Shown here: positions 35,958 to 45,198 of the stretch, in pieces | How positions within the stretch are numbered: the stretch's first letter is position 1 | How the letters are laid out: each line of letters opens with the position of its first letter | NCBI RefSeq assembly: GCF_030161635.1 | Contig: NZ_BSUO01000001.1 | Location: 3,577,199-3,641,198, forward strand | Source of the DNA: Mobilicoccus caccae | GTDB lineage: Bacteria > Actinomycetota > Actinomycetes > Actinomycetales > Dermatophilaceae | DNA length: 64,000 nt | Reading direction: 5' to 3' | Notes under the pieces: model-generated | The model's database searches: none | What the model saw: the letters and a program-made list of their open reading frames with translations, nothing else | Told to the model about the DNA's origin: nothing | Position numbers and translations under genes: made by a program

Positions 35958-36680
35958 TCAGCCGAACACGTCCAGCATGATCGGGAGCAGGAACAGCATG
36001 GAGCTCGACCAGAGGCAGTGCACGATGATCGGGCCCAGTACGCCGCCGGTGACGCGGCGTTGCAGGGCGCAGAGGAACCCCAGCATCGCGGCAGCCAGCA
36101 CCAGCAACGGGATTCCGGTACCGACGGTCGTCAGGGTGTAGACGAGTGTCGAGATCGCCACGGCGTGCCTGCGGCCGATCGCGGCGAACAACGCGCCGCG
36201 GAAGTACAGCTCTTCACCGACGCCGTTGATCATCGTGATGGCCCACACCAGCGGCAGCGAACCGTACCGCGCGTGGTCGAGAAGCTCGTCCACCGGCCCG
36301 CGCAGGGCGGGGATCTGGGCGACGACGACGGCTCCGGCGAGGAAGATCCCGGTGATGAGCACGGCGAGCGCGAGGGACTGCACGAGCGGTTGCCCCACCC
36401 CGCCGTCCCTCGTCCACGCGCGTCCGAGATGCAGGGGGCCGGAGGCGAACGCGCCGACGGTCCAGACCAGCGCCAGCGCGATGGTCCACCAGTAGAAGCT
36501 CGGGTCGCCCGCCGGAATCCGCAGGCTGTAGGCGAGCATCACCGCACCCATGACGAGCGTCACGCCGGCGACGATCCGTCGGCGGCGGAACGCGGCGTCG
36601 GACTGGGCGTGGTCGCGGGGGACGGGGCGCAGGAGGGCGGCCTGCCCGAAGTCCCGGAGTTCGGTGAACGGGTTGATCAT
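35958..36680 (-). CDS. CPBP-family intramembrane protease
   Basis: 240 residues, about six to seven transmembrane helices. The CPBP/Abi motif 1 is GVGEELYFRGALFAAIG (EExxxR). The second His is in LVYTLTTVGTG or, more likely, the later IIVHCLWSSSM. These are putative glutamic proteases of the type II CAAX-prenyl family. In bacteria they often act in immunity to bacteriocins or in membrane protein cleavage. No bacteriocin gene is beside it. ATG 36680 is chosen; an in-frame GTG lies 12 bases upstream. Confidence 0.82.
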   Translation of the reverse strand: MINPFTELRDFGQAALLRPVPRDHAQSDAAFRRRRIVAGVTLVMGAVMLAYSLRIPAGDPSFYWWTIALALVWTVGAFASGPLHLGRAWTRDGGVGQPLVQSLALAVLITGIFLAGAVVVAQIPALRGPVDELLDHARYGSLPLVWAITMINGVGEELYFRGALFAAIGRRHAVAISTLVYTLTTVGTGIPLLVLAAAMLGFLCALQRRVTGGVLGPIIVHCLWSSSMLFLLPIMLDVFG

Positions 36681-36741
36681 GGCCTCTCCCACGGGGTTCC
36701 CACGCGTCACAGCCTGACACGGAGCGCTGCGCCTCACATCC

Positions 36742-37758
36742 TCATGCGGTGCCGGCGTCGGCGTGCCCTTCCTGTCCGGCCGGGCCCGCGGCCTCCGCCC
36801 GGCGGCGGAACCAAGCGGCGAGCAGGCCACCGGAGATGTTGTGCCACAGCGAGAACACGGCGGCCGGCAGCGCGGCTCCGGGCTCCATGTACGTGGTCGC
36901 CAGGCTGGCGGCGAGTCCGGAGTTCTGCATGCCGACCTCGATCGCGGTCGTGCGCGCCGTGCGCTGGTCGCGACGGACCAGGCGGGCGAGCCCGTAGCCC
37001 AGCAGGTACCCGAGGCCGTTGTGCAGGACGACGGCGACGAAGACGATGAGGCCCGCCGAGATGACCCGGTCGGCCGAGCCGCCCACGACCGCGGCGACGA
37101 TGAGCGAGATCGCGGCGACCGACACCCACGGCAACGCGGGCAGGACGCGCTCGACCACTCGCGGCAGGAGGAGGCGGACGAGCAGTCCGGCGATGACCGG
37201 CACGAGCACGACCTGCAGGATCGAGAACGCCATCGACATGCCGTCGACCTCGAGGTAGGTGCCCGCGAGCCACAACACGAGCAGCGGGGTCAGCAGGGGT
37301 GCGAGCAGCGTCGACACCGTCGTCATGGCCACCGAGAGGGCCGTGTCCGCCTTCGACAGGTACGCGATGACGTTCGACGAAGTGCCGCCGGGCGCGCAGC
37401 CGACGAGGATCAGGCCGGCCGCGAGCGCCGGCTCGAGGTTCAGCATCATGGCGATGCCCAACCCGAGCAGCGGCATCACGCCGAACTGCGCGACCACGCC
37501 GATGAGCACGGGCAGCGGCCGGGAGGCGACGAGCCGGAAGTCGGTGGGGGTGAGGGTGAGGCCCATCCCGAACATGACGATGCCGAGCAGCGGGGTCACC
37601 GCCGGTCCCAGGCCCGCGGCCACGGGCGCGAAGACGTACCCGAGCACACCGGCGGTGAGGATGAGCAGCGGGAACACCGTCACCGCGAGACGTGCGCTGC
37701 GGTCCTCGGTGGTGCGGACGCCCCGTGCGGCGGGGATGGGAGGAGTCGTGCGAGCCAT
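36742..37758 (-). CDS. bile acid:sodium symporter (BASS) family transporter
   Basis: 338 residues with about nine transmembrane helices. Family hallmarks are LLGIVMFGMGLTLTPTDF, GCAPGGTSSNVIAYLSKAD (Na+ site motif) and TTAIEVGMQNSGLAASLA (crossover helix). Homologues import organic anions such as 2-keto acids, pantoate or bile acids with sodium. The cognate substrate is not apparent. Next to the CPBP gene on the same strand, with 60 bases between. Confidence 0.88.
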   Translation of the reverse strand: MARTTPPIPAARGVRTTEDRSARLAVTVFPLLILTAGVLGYVFAPVAAGLGPAVTPLLGIVMFGMGLTLTPTDFRLVASRPLPVLIGVVAQFGVMPLLGLGIAMMLNLEPALAAGLILVGCAPGGTSSNVIAYLSKADTALSVAMTTVSTLLAPLLTPLLVLWLAGTYLEVDGMSMAFSILQVVLVPVIAGLLVRLLLPRVVERVLPALPWVSVAAISLIVAAVVGGSADRVISAGLIVFVAVVLHNGLGYLLGYGLARLVRRDQRTARTTAIEVGMQNSGLAASLATTYMEPGAALPAAVFSLWHNISGGLLAAWFRRRAEAAGPAGQEGHADAGTA

Positions 37759-37883
37759 GCGGGGATCATCTCGCACGGTCTCGATGGGCGATACGCACGT
37801 CTCTGTCTCCGGACTCCGCCTCAGGACTCCGCGGCGCCGGTACCGAGAGCGGGGCCATCAAGGTGAACACGTAGCCCTCCCAC

Positions 37884-37933
37884 CTGAAACAGTAAGCGAG
37901 GGCGAAACCGTAGAGCCTGCGCGACTGTTTCAG
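37884..37933. repeat. 10-base inverted repeat with long loop
   Basis: CTGAAACAGT at 37884-37893 and ACTGTTTCAG at 37924-37933 are perfect complements around a 30-base spacer. It lies just after the 3' end of the asparagine-synthase-like gene and upstream of the symporter start. It may be a terminator or a paired operator. Confidence 0.45.
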
Positions 37934-37975
37934 ACATTCCCTGCTGTCCGAGGTGGGTGGGTGGGCGCGGGCGAG

Positions 37976-40015
37976 TCAGCGCCGGTGCGCGATGTACCTG
38001 CGGACCCGTCTTCCTGGTGGAGTGTCGCGGATCGTCGTCCACATCGGGCTCCGCGCGATCCGCTTGACCGCCTGGGTCTGCAGGAGGACCGCTGTGAGCG
38101 TGGGGGTCGCGGGAGTCTCGGGGCGGGTGGCCGGTGAGGCCGCTGGCTCCGACGTCGCGGGAGCGTCCGGGACGCTGACCTCGACCTGCGGTTCCGGCAG
38201 TCTCCCCGACCGTTCGCGCCTCGGGCGTCCGTCGACGTCGGCGGTGACGTCCTCGAACGCCGCACGCCACACCGCGCTGCGCAGGATCCGCTCCTGCGCC
38301 GCCGTGGACTCCCCGCGCCCGGACGCATGCCAGTACTCCGCGATCACGTCGGGGTCGAAGGGGTAGCCCCGGTCATCGGGAGAGGCGAGCACCGCCTCGA
38401 CCTCGGCGGCGTCGGTGCAGTCCGCGAGGCGGATCACCCGTGGCGCCGCAGGGCGTGGGGCCGCCGCCTCCTTCGGCATCTCGCCGGGGAAGTAGGGCAC
38501 GCCGCTCCACTGCGGCACCAGACGTTCGGTGAGCAGGCGGTGCAACGTGTTCGCCCGCCGCTGGTGTGGGCGTAGGGCGAGGGCCGCCCGCTGGAAGCTC
38601 GGGGTGAGCAGCGGTGAGCACACGCCGAGCCGCTCGCCGGTGGACCCCCAGCGCCGCATCCGCTCCGAGACGTAGAAGTGATCGAGCAGGGTCAGCCCGG
38701 GCACACCCGCCTCACGGATAGCCCGCATCCTGCCGGCGAGGTCGGCCTCTAGCGCCTCCCGCGCCTCCTCCGCGACGCCCGGCACCGGGCAGTGCCGCCG
38801 CACCACCCGTCGCGCGAGATCGTGCGTGAACCGGTGCGCCCGTAGAGGATCGGACATCGCCTCCCGCCATTCGCGCTCGAACGACGTCGGCGCCAGGTCG
38901 TCGGAGGCGGCGTAGTAGAACCCGTGCGCCACTTCACCACCCACACCACCGACGACCACCGGGTCGGTGCGATCCAGACTCGTCGGAGCCGTGTAGTGCA
39001 GGTAGCTACAGGGCCGCTGCCCCTCGGCGTACCGGTGCCATGCCCGCGCCGAGTCCAGCGCGGCGAACGGCGGCCGCGGAGCCGACGTGCCGGTGGGCAT
39101 GTGCGTGATCCGGTGCGACACCTCCCGCCCCAGCCGAGCGATGAGGTCCTGGGCCACCGACAAGTCTCCCGGAACACCGTCGTGGGAGTGCAACTGCACC
39201 GGCGTGTCGCCGGCGAGGAATGCCGCCGCGACCAGGCGCGAGTCCCGCCCGCCGCTGAGATCGACGACGGGAGTCCCCGGATGCCAGCGCGCGATGGACG
39301 CCGTGCGGGCCGTGAGGTCGGCCGCCGCCTCCTCGATGAGGCTGTCGAGAGCGTGATCAGGGTCGGGCACGAGCAGGCTGGTCATGAGGTCGATCGAGCT
39401 CACCGTGAGCCGGCCTCGCCGGCCCTCCCAGCGCACCCGCGTCCCGGCGCCGACGACCCGCACCCCCTGCAGCGGCGTCGTGTCGCCCCAGAACTCGTCG
39501 GCGACTGCCGACTGGGCCCACCCGGTCGGGTCGGGCACCACCGGCGCCCCCGCGAACAGCAGCGCCGCGATCGGGCGGTTGCTCCACACCCATCCCCACG
39601 GCGTGCGTACCTCGAACAGCCGGCCGACCCCGAGGGCGTCGGTGAACAGGTCGAGGGAGTCCGCGTCGACGTCGCCGGCGGCGCAGACGAACGGCGGGGT
39701 GATCTCGAGGATGCGCTCGGGGGAGGCGGCGAGGGCGTCCACGAGGGCGAATGGCGCGTCGTCGGGGCCGGCCGTCGTCACCGCCTCGACACCGATCGGC
39801 GTGTATCCGGACGCCACGCACCGGGGTGGGCGCTGCGCCCACGTCGGCCAGAGCGTGTCGGGGGTCGCCGACTCCCAGAGCAGGACTCCGCACGAGGCGG
39901 CGGTCAGTTCGCGCCTTGCGGGCGGGGTCTCGTGGAGGTCGCGATAGTGCGTCTCGACGCGAGTGGCACCGGTGGCCACGGGCGCGGCGCCGGCATAGGC
40001 GATGAAGGTCTGCAC
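37976..40015 (-). CDS. asparagine-synthase-related adenylating enzyme, standalone
   Basis: 679 residues from GTG 40015 with GAGGGG upstream. The N-terminal half is a divergent glutaminase-like fold that lacks Cys2. The synthetase domain has the PP-loop TPVVDLSGGRDSRLVAAAF, the Asp-rich ITHMPTG region and GGVGGEVAHGFYYAASDD. A C-terminal tail of about 110 residues is Pro/Thr-rich and then basic. It should adenylate a carboxylate and attach a nitrogen nucleophile, perhaps in cell-wall or secondary metabolism. It lacks the partners of a lasso-peptide cluster. Substrate unknown. Confidence 0.75.
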   Translation of the reverse strand: MQTFIAYAGAAPVATGATRVETHYRDLHETPPARRELTAASCGVLLWESATPDTLWPTWAQRPPRCVASGYTPIGVEAVTTAGPDDAPFALVDALAASPERILEITPPFVCAAGDVDADSLDLFTDALGVGRLFEVRTPWGWVWSNRPIAALLFAGAPVVPDPTGWAQSAVADEFWGDTTPLQGVRVVGAGTRVRWEGRRGRLTVSSIDLMTSLLVPDPDHALDSLIEEAAADLTARTASIARWHPGTPVVDLSGGRDSRLVAAAFLAGDTPVQLHSHDGVPGDLSVAQDLIARLGREVSHRITHMPTGTSAPRPPFAALDSARAWHRYAEGQRPCSYLHYTAPTSLDRTDPVVVGGVGGEVAHGFYYAASDDLAPTSFEREWREAMSDPLRAHRFTHDLARRVVRRHCPVPGVAEEAREALEADLAGRMRAIREAGVPGLTLLDHFYVSERMRRWGSTGERLGVCSPLLTPSFQRAALALRPHQRRANTLHRLLTERLVPQWSGVPYFPGEMPKEAAAPRPAAPRVIRLADCTDAAEVEAVLASPDDRGYPFDPDVIAEYWHASGRGESTAAQERILRSAVWRAAFEDVTADVDGRPRRERSGRLPEPQVEVSVPDAPATSEPAASPATRPETPATPTLTAVLLQTQAVKRIARSPMWTTIRDTPPGRRVRRYIAHRR

Positions 40016-40140
40016 GGTGCCACCCCTCACGTCATCGCCGTACCTCGCCACGCTAGTCGCGTCGAACGACGCAACCCAGGGCCTCGATGCATCCTTGACC
40101 TTCTGCAGACCGACTCCTGACCCTTCCGCAACGCCCCCGC

Positions 40141-40161
40141 CCGATGTCCGATGTCCGATGT
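40141..40161. repeat. CCGATGT tandem repeat, three units
   Basis: Three exact CCGATGT units in a row are followed by a degenerate CCGACAA. The array sits in the divergent intergenic region, 126 bases upstream of the synthase start, where slippage could alter promoter spacing. Confidence 0.6.
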
Positions 40162-40212
40162 CCGACAATGGGGGTGCAGATGCATGCTCAAGGCGCATGC
40201 GCTCCCCGGCCC

Positions 40213-40248
40213 CGCCGAAACCGCCGACTATAGGCGGCGGTTTCGGCG
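40213..40248. terminator. strong GC-rich hairpin upstream of ric
   Basis: CGCCGAAACCGCC (40213-40225) pairs perfectly with 40236-40248 across a 10-base loop. No gene ends nearby, so it may be a leader attenuator, an insulating terminator or part of an unseen small RNA. Confidence 0.55.
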
Positions 40249-40463
40249 TGACGGGCGTCGTGTCACGAGCGGCCGAGCGCTCAGGAGCCCAGCGCACCGT
40301 CAGGGCAGGAACGCCCGTGGTGTGGTGCGCCACAAGCGATTTCCGCCACGCATCGCAGAGTGATGTGCATCACAATCCATCAGCGTCTCATCCTCGTCCG
40401 AGGCGAGGGTTTATTTACACGGCATCCTCCGGTATATTTTACCCCAGCGAGAGGAGCCCTCCC

Positions 40464-41195
40464 ATGACCACGACCGCCGGAACCACCACCATCACTCCCG
40501 AGACCCTCGTCGGTGATCTCGTCACCGACGACCCCCGCCGCACGCGCGTGCTCGACCGGTTCGGCGTCGACTACTGCTGCGGCGGGCGTCGCACGCTGGG
40601 CGAGGTCGCGAGCGCGGGTGACCTCGACCTCGACGCCCTGATCTCCGAACTCGACGTCGCCGGCGAGTCCGAGACCCCCGACTGGGCCGCCATGGCCCCC
40701 GCCGACCTGGCCCGGCACATCGTCGAGTCCCACCACGCCTACCTGTGGGAGGAGATGCCGCGGGTCCTGGCCCTGGCCGAGAAGGTCGCGCGCGTCCACG
40801 GCGGTCGTCACCCCGAACTCGCCGACGTCGAGCAGCTCACGACGTCGCTCGTCGCCGAGCTCGAGCCGCACCTGACCAAGGAGGAGCGCATCCTCTTTCC
40901 GGCGATCGAGACCTTCTACGCCACCGAAGGGCCGGTCGACTTCCCCTTCGGGCGCCTGGCCAACCCCATCCGGATGATGCTCGCCGAGCACGACGAGGCC
41001 GGTGAGATCCTCGCCAAGCTGCGCCAGGTGTCGGCCGGGTTCGTCACGCCCGAGGACGGGTGCGGCTCCTACACGGCGCTGTACTCCGGCCTGGAGGAGA
41101 TGGAGAAGGACCTCCACCTGCACATCCACAAGGAGAACAACGTGCTGTTCCCCCGAGTGATGCAGGACGAGGAGGACCGCCTCAGCTCACGCTGA
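40464..41195 (+). CDS. ric: iron-sulfur cluster repair di-iron protein (RIC/YtfE/ScdA)
   Basis: 243 residues. The N-terminal ScdA_N domain has TLVGDLVTDDPRRTRVLDRF and the invariant DYCCGGRRTL. The hemerythrin-like di-iron domain follows, with His/Glu ligands in HIVESHHAYLWEEMPR, LEPHLTKEERILFPAIE, LAEHDEAGEIL and DLHLHIHKENNVLFPR. It repairs Fe-S clusters damaged by nitric oxide or oxidants. ATG 40464 follows GAGAGGAG. The AT-rich leader upstream may hold a redox- or NO-responsive promoter. Confidence 0.92.
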   Translation: MTTTAGTTTITPETLVGDLVTDDPRRTRVLDRFGVDYCCGGRRTLGEVASAGDLDLDALISELDVAGESETPDWAAMAPADLARHIVESHHAYLWEEMPRVLALAEKVARVHGGRHPELADVEQLTTSLVAELEPHLTKEERILFPAIETFYATEGPVDFPFGRLANPIRMMLAEHDEAGEILAKLRQVSAGFVTPEDGCGSYTALYSGLEEMEKDLHLHIHKENNVLFPRVMQDEEDRLSSR

Positions 41196-41216
41196 GGCCG
41201 AGCCGTCCCGGCTGCG

Positions 41217-41471
41217 TCAGTGCGCCGCGTGGTTCGCCCCATCGCTCCGCAGGCGCCGCCACAGAATCGCCGCACCGAATGCCCCTGCCGCAAGGGTGAG
41301 GGCACCGACCGCCGTCCACGTCGTGCTCGGACCCTGCAGGGGTGCGCATTCGCCGACGCAGGCGATGGGCTCGATCACGATCAGCCCGAGTCCTTGGGCG
41401 CTCCAGAGTCCCCCCAGGAGGATGAGGCAGAAGCTCAGCATGATCCCCGCAATGAGGACGGCCTTCTTCAT
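41217..41471 (-). CDS. small membrane protein coupled to a MarR regulator
   Basis: 84 residues. Two transmembrane helices: residues 4-24 (VLIAGIMLSFCLILLGGLWS) and about 52-71 (TAVGALTLAAGAFGAAILW). The external loop has a pair of cysteines (EPIACVGECAPL). The start overlaps the stop of the MarR gene by 4 bases (ATGA). Function unknown; it is probably the gene the MarR protein controls. Confidence 0.6.
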   Translation of the reverse strand: MKKAVLIAGIMLSFCLILLGGLWSAQGLGLIVIEPIACVGECAPLQGPSTTWTAVGALTLAAGAFGAAILWRRLRSDGANHAAH

Positions 41472-41917
41472 GCCGGCAGCCCTCCTCGCGCGACCAGATC
41501 CATCGTGGTGATGGCCCCTTCGACGGCAGACTCGCCGGCGGCGGCTCGCCACGCGCGTTCGCATTCACCGAACCACTGCTCGACGTCCCTCGCGACGACC
41601 TCCCCCTTGGCTGACCAGCGCACGATCTGGGCACGCCGGTCGATGGGGTCGGGAGTCCGCTCGAGGTATCCCCGTTCGACCAGGTCTGCTATCAGGAGGC
41701 TGATGCCCTGTTGGGAGATGCCCGCCTGCTCGGCGATGCGCGCCGGTCGGACTCCCTCGCGGGAGACGAATCGCAGCACGTTGAGGAAGTGGCTCAGGGT
41801 GATGTCACCGTGGCCGGACTCGTGCACGTGGCGCAGGAGCGCGCCGACGAGTTGGTCGAAGGCCAAAGCGATGAGGGCGGGCAGTGTGGGCTGCGGCGGG
41901 TCAGATACACAAGTCAC
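41468..41917 (-). CDS. MarR-family transcriptional regulator
   Basis: 149 residues from GTG 41917. The winged helix is at about 50-115: RPARIAEQAGISQQGISLLI, followed by the wing RTPDPIDRRAQIVRWSAKG. The helices before and after form the dimer interface. The gene begins 5 bases from a near-perfect 14-base palindrome, so it is probably autoregulated together with the coupled membrane peptide gene. Ligand unknown. Confidence 0.88.
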   Translation of the reverse strand: MTCVSDPPQPTLPALIALAFDQLVGALLRHVHESGHGDITLSHFLNVLRFVSREGVRPARIAEQAGISQQGISLLIADLVERGYLERTPDPIDRRAQIVRWSAKGEVVARDVEQWFGECERAWRAAAGESAVEGAITTMDLVARGGLPA

Positions 41918-41921
41918 ATGA

Positions 41922-41935
41922 ACAAGTATATTTGT
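41922..41935. promoter_or_regulatory. candidate MarR operator
   Basis: ACAAGTATATTTGT is a palindrome with one imperfect base pair (ACAA-n-TATA-n-TTGT), very AT-rich for this genome, lying 5 bases upstream of the MarR start. It also overlaps a TATACT-like -10 box on the minus strand. Confidence 0.55.
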
Positions 41936-41979
41936 CTAACGCTGCGGTAGGGCTACCCCTCTCCCCTCCGCGCAGCCGC

Positions 41980-42830
41980 TCAGGACTCCGCCGCCGCCCG
42001 CACGCGCGCGTCGAGCAGGGCGAGGTCGATCGCCTCGGGGTCGTAGTCCTCCGGCAGGGAGGAGATGTGGAGGAGGTCGGCCAACGACGCCGGGAATCGT
42101 CCCTGCGTCGCCATGTCGTACATGGCCGCGCTCGCGAAGTCCTGCGGCGGACCTGCTCGGCGGCCCGTCAGCAGACGCGCCGCCGGGACCTCACCGACCT
42201 CCGCGGGAGGTGCGGGCATGACGTCCTCGGCGACCACCGTGACGCCGAAGCCGGGTCGCCCGTAGGTGTAGCGCAGGCGGGAGCGGGGGCCGCTCAGGAC
42301 CTGGTCGAGGCGCACCGTCCACTCCTGCGGACCGAGATGCCCCCGTCCACGGGTCCACTCGTTGACGAACAGGCACCCGAGGCGCGTGGCCCCGTCGACG
42401 CGGACCACGTCGCAGAAGCGGTACTCCGCCTCGGGCGCCCACCCGAACGCGGCGGCGAACACCGGGTGCACCTTGTCCAGGGTCAGGCTGCCCCGCAGCT
42501 CCAGACGTCGCCACAGCGGCGGTTTGATCCCGAGGATGTCGGCCCGCACCCGGATGACCGACTCGCCCCGGGTCGAGGCCCCTTCGTGCCAGACCGGCCG
42601 GTCCAGACCGTCGACGTCGTCGCGGCGCGGCACGGGTCGCCAGGCCGCGGGCCAGTCCTCGACGCCCGGCGCCGCGGAGTGCTCGGTGACGCGACCACGC
42701 CCGTACTCCGACGCCCCGTCGCCCCCTCGTCGGCGTCGCCGTCCGTGCCCGACGGCTCCACGCCCGGGGCGCCTCCGGCCTGCCGACGCCACGTGGGAAA
42801 GGCGATCACCTTGGCGTCCCGGTCGGTCAT
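41980..42830 (-). CDS. plasmid pRiA4b ORF-3-like protein, frameshift near the N-terminus
   Basis: The pRiA4b ORF-3/IS1096-passenger domain is intact in the C-terminal frame: IRVRADILGIKPPLWRRLEL, TLDKVHPVFAAAFGW, EYRFCDVVRVDGA, then RYTYGRPGFGVTVVAED, and an acidic SLPEDYDPEAIDL tail. The N-terminus (ATG 42830, DRDAKVIAFPTWRRQAGG) lies in another frame; one G added in the run 42722-42726 joins them as DEGGDGASEYG. The restored protein has about 283 residues. Function unknown. The family often travels with mobile elements, though none is seen here. Confidence 0.72.
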
Positions 42831-42882
42831 GATCTCTGCCTATGCCACGGGGACAGGCCGCAGCACGTCGCGTCGCCCCTCA

Positions 42883-43665
42883 TCACGGCACCTGGAACTC
42901 GGAGTCGGGCGCGTCGGTGATGAGCATGTGGCCCGGCGCGTGGGTGATGGCGAACGGCGGCCGGCTCTGCAGGAGCATCGCCTGGGGAGTGACGCCGCAC
43001 GCCCAGAACACCGGCAGCTCACCTGCGCGGATCTCCACGGGGTCGCCGTAGTCGGGACGGGACAGGTCCTCGATCCCCAGGGCGGCCGGGTCGCCGATGT
43101 GCACCGGCGCGCCGTGCACGCCGGGGTACCGCGACGTGATCCGCACCGCGTCGGCGACCCGGTCGGCGGCGATGGGGCGCATCGACACCACGAGCGGGCC
43201 GGACAGCGCGCCGGCCGGGCGGCAGTCACGCGCGGTGCGGAACATCGGCACATTGCCGCCGGCGGTGATGTGCCGCACCTCGATCCCCGCGGCGAGCAGC
43301 GGGTGTTCGAACGTGAACGAGCAGCCGATGAGGAACGACACGAGGTCCTCGCGCCAGTACGGCGTGACGTCGGGGACCTCTGCGGTGAGCTCGCCGTGCT
43401 CGTAGACGCGGTACAGCGGCACGTCGGTGCGCACGTCGCCGTCGAGGATCGGGCCTCGGGTCTCCCCCGCGTCGAGGACGTCGAGCAGCGGGCACGGCTT
43501 GGGGTTGCGCTGCGCGAACAGCAGGAAGTCGAACGCCTGCTCGCGCGGGAGACAGATGAGGTTGGCCTGGGCGAACCCGGCCGACCAGCCCGAGGTCGGC
43601 GTCACCAACCCCTCGCGGAACCTCTGCCGGGCCTGCGCCGGTCGCAGCATGCTCACGTCGTTCAT
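42883..43665 (-). CDS. DUF1445 putative hydro-lyase/YcsI-type protein
   Basis: 260 residues, the usual family length. It has [40 protein letters not shown], [18 protein letters not shown] [42 protein letters not shown] and [19 protein letters not shown]. The family is annotated as putative hydro-lyase or D-glutamate cyclase-like, and is often found with 5-oxoprolinase genes. Here its ATG overlaps the pxpC stop by 4 bases, so it is part of the same operon; conversion between glutamate and 5-oxoproline stereoisomers is a reasonable guess. Confidence 0.82.
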   Translation of the reverse strand: MNDVSMLRPAQARQRFREGLVTPTSGWSAGFAQANLICLPREQAFDFLLFAQRNPKPCPLLDVLDAGETRGPILDGDVRTDVPLYRVYEHGELTAEVPDVTPYWREDLVSFLIGCSFTFEHPLLAAGIEVRHITAGGNVPMFRTARDCRPAGALSGPLVVSMRPIAADRVADAVRITSRYPGVHGAPVHIGDPAALGIEDLSRPDYGDPVEIRAGELPVFWACGVTPQAMLLQSRPPFAITHAPGHMLITDAPDSEFQVP

Positions 43666-44531
43666 CGCGCCTCCACCCACACCAATCGGACCGCGTCCCC
43701 AGGCCGCACCTGCGCGGCCCGGTCGACGTCGGCATCGAGCACCACCGCCGCGACCGGATATCCGCCGGTCACGGGGTGGTCCGCGAGGAACAGCACCGGC
43801 TCCCCACCGGCCGGGACCTGGATCGACCCGCGCACGACTCCCTCGGACTGCAGCTCGCGCGACCGCATGTCGGGGTGCCGCGAGACGGCCTCACCCTCCA
43901 GGCGCACGCCGATCCGGTCACTGCGGGAGGACACCTGCCACGTCTGGCCGGACAACGCCGCCCGGCTCTCGATCCAGTCGAGGCGGGGCCCCGGGGCGAT
44001 GCGCAGCTCCACCGGGCTCGCCGGAAGCGCGGGCAACGACACGGCGTCGAGCGCCGGGAGCGCCTGCGTCATCTCCCCGACGGGCAGGACGTCGCCGGCC
44101 GCCAGGGGCGTCGGACCCAGCCCGGAGAGGGTGTCGGTGGAGCGCGAGCCGAGCTCGGGCGAGACGTCGATCCCGCCCCGCACGGCGAGGTAGGCCCGCA
44201 GGCCCGATCCGCACATGCCGAGCGCGAGTTCGTCGCCGTCGCGCAGGTGGACGAGTTCGCCCGTCGAATGCTGTCGGCCGGCGACGGTCATCGGCACCGG
44301 CGCACCCGTGACGGCGATGAGCATCGGACCGTTCGCCCGGAGCTTCAACCCGCCGAGGGTCACCTCGATCCCGGCCGCCTCCTCGGTGTTGCCGACGATG
44401 CGCTGGGCGAGGGCGTGCGAGGCGCGATCAGCGGCACCCGAGCGTCCGACGCCCAGGCGCGCCAGACCCGGACGCCCCATGTCCTGCACCAGGGCCCGCG
44501 GTCCGGTGGCGACGACCTCGAGCGAACTCAC
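43662..44531 (-). CDS. pxpC: 5-oxoprolinase subunit C
   Basis: 289 residues from GTG 44531. The biotin-dependent-carboxylase-like (AHS2/KipA) fold shows [69 protein letters not shown] and [30 protein letters not shown]. With PxpA and PxpB it hydrolyses 5-oxoproline to glutamate using ATP. It overlaps both neighbours by 4 bases. Confidence 0.9.
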   Translation of the reverse strand: MSSLEVVATGPRALVQDMGRPGLARLGVGRSGAADRASHALAQRIVGNTEEAAGIEVTLGGLKLRANGPMLIAVTGAPVPMTVAGRQHSTGELVHLRDGDELALGMCGSGLRAYLAVRGGIDVSPELGSRSTDTLSGLGPTPLAAGDVLPVGEMTQALPALDAVSLPALPASPVELRIAPGPRLDWIESRAALSGQTWQVSSRSDRIGVRLEGEAVSRHPDMRSRELQSEGVVRGSIQVPAGGEPVLFLADHPVTGGYPVAAVVLDADVDRAAQVRPGDAVRLVWVEAR

Positions 44532-45198
44532 GACGCACCCCCGCGTCGACGAAGCGCACCAGGACTCCCGGAGACAGCAGCGCGGGATCGGTGCGGTCGC
44601 TGTCCCACATCGCCTCCTCCGTGTGCCCGATGAGCTGCCATCCGCCCGGTGACGTGCGCGGATACACGGCGCTGAACGTGCCCGCGAGCGCCACCGCACC
44701 GTCGGGGACGGCGGTGCGGGGCTCGCTGCGACGCGGCACCTCCAGGCGCGGGTCGCCCTCGACGAGGTAGAAGAACCCCGGCGCGAATCCCCCGAACGCC
44801 GACCGCCACGGGGTCTGGGTGTGCGCCTCGACGACCTCTGCGGCACTCAGCCCCGTGAGGGAGGCGACCTCCTCCAGATCGGGGCCGTCGTAGATCACGG
44901 GGATCTCGACCACCCGGTCGTCGGCCTCGTCGTCGTCGTCGACCAGGGCGTCGACGTCGAGCGAGGTCAGGGCGTGCTCGAGACGACCGAGGTCGCTCCC
45001 GGCCGGCACGGTGAGCATGAGGGTCCTCGCGGCGGGCAGTACGTCGATGACCTCTGAGAAGGCGGCGAACTCGGCGGACTCCGGGAATCCGCCCCGCCCC
45101 TCGTCCTGGGCGGCGCGGACCGCGGCGTCCAGGCGGAGCACGGCCGCCAGGTCGTCGAGTTCGACGAGCAGGCCCGTGTCGGCGAGTCGGTGGATCAC
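44528..45198 (-). CDS. pxpB: 5-oxoprolinase subunit B, frameshift in the last codons
   Basis: The AHS1/KipI-type domain runs from GTG 45198: [92 protein letters not shown]. As read the frame overruns pxpC by 100 bases. Adding one G in the run 44538-44542 makes it end VRFVDAGGAS with a TGA overlapping the pxpC GTG by 4 bases, matching the rest of the operon. The restored protein has 223 residues. It pairs with PxpC. Confidence 0.88.

Larger units (their letters stand above)
40016..40463. other. 448-base intergenic region between the synthase and ric
   Basis: It holds no convincing gene. There is a CCGATGT triplet repeat (40141-40161), a strong hairpin (40213-40248) and a GTGATG-TG-CATCAC dyad at 40360-40373. 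An AT-rich patch at 40410-40440, with TATATT at 40433-40438, probably contains the ric promoter. The region is thus the regulatory space of two divergent genes. Confidence 0.6.

Noticed and set aside
37976-40015. Lasso-peptide or other RiPP cyclase cluster around the asparagine-synthase-like gene
   Set aside because: No precursor peptide, RRE protein or transglutaminase-like leader peptidase was found within 5 kb.
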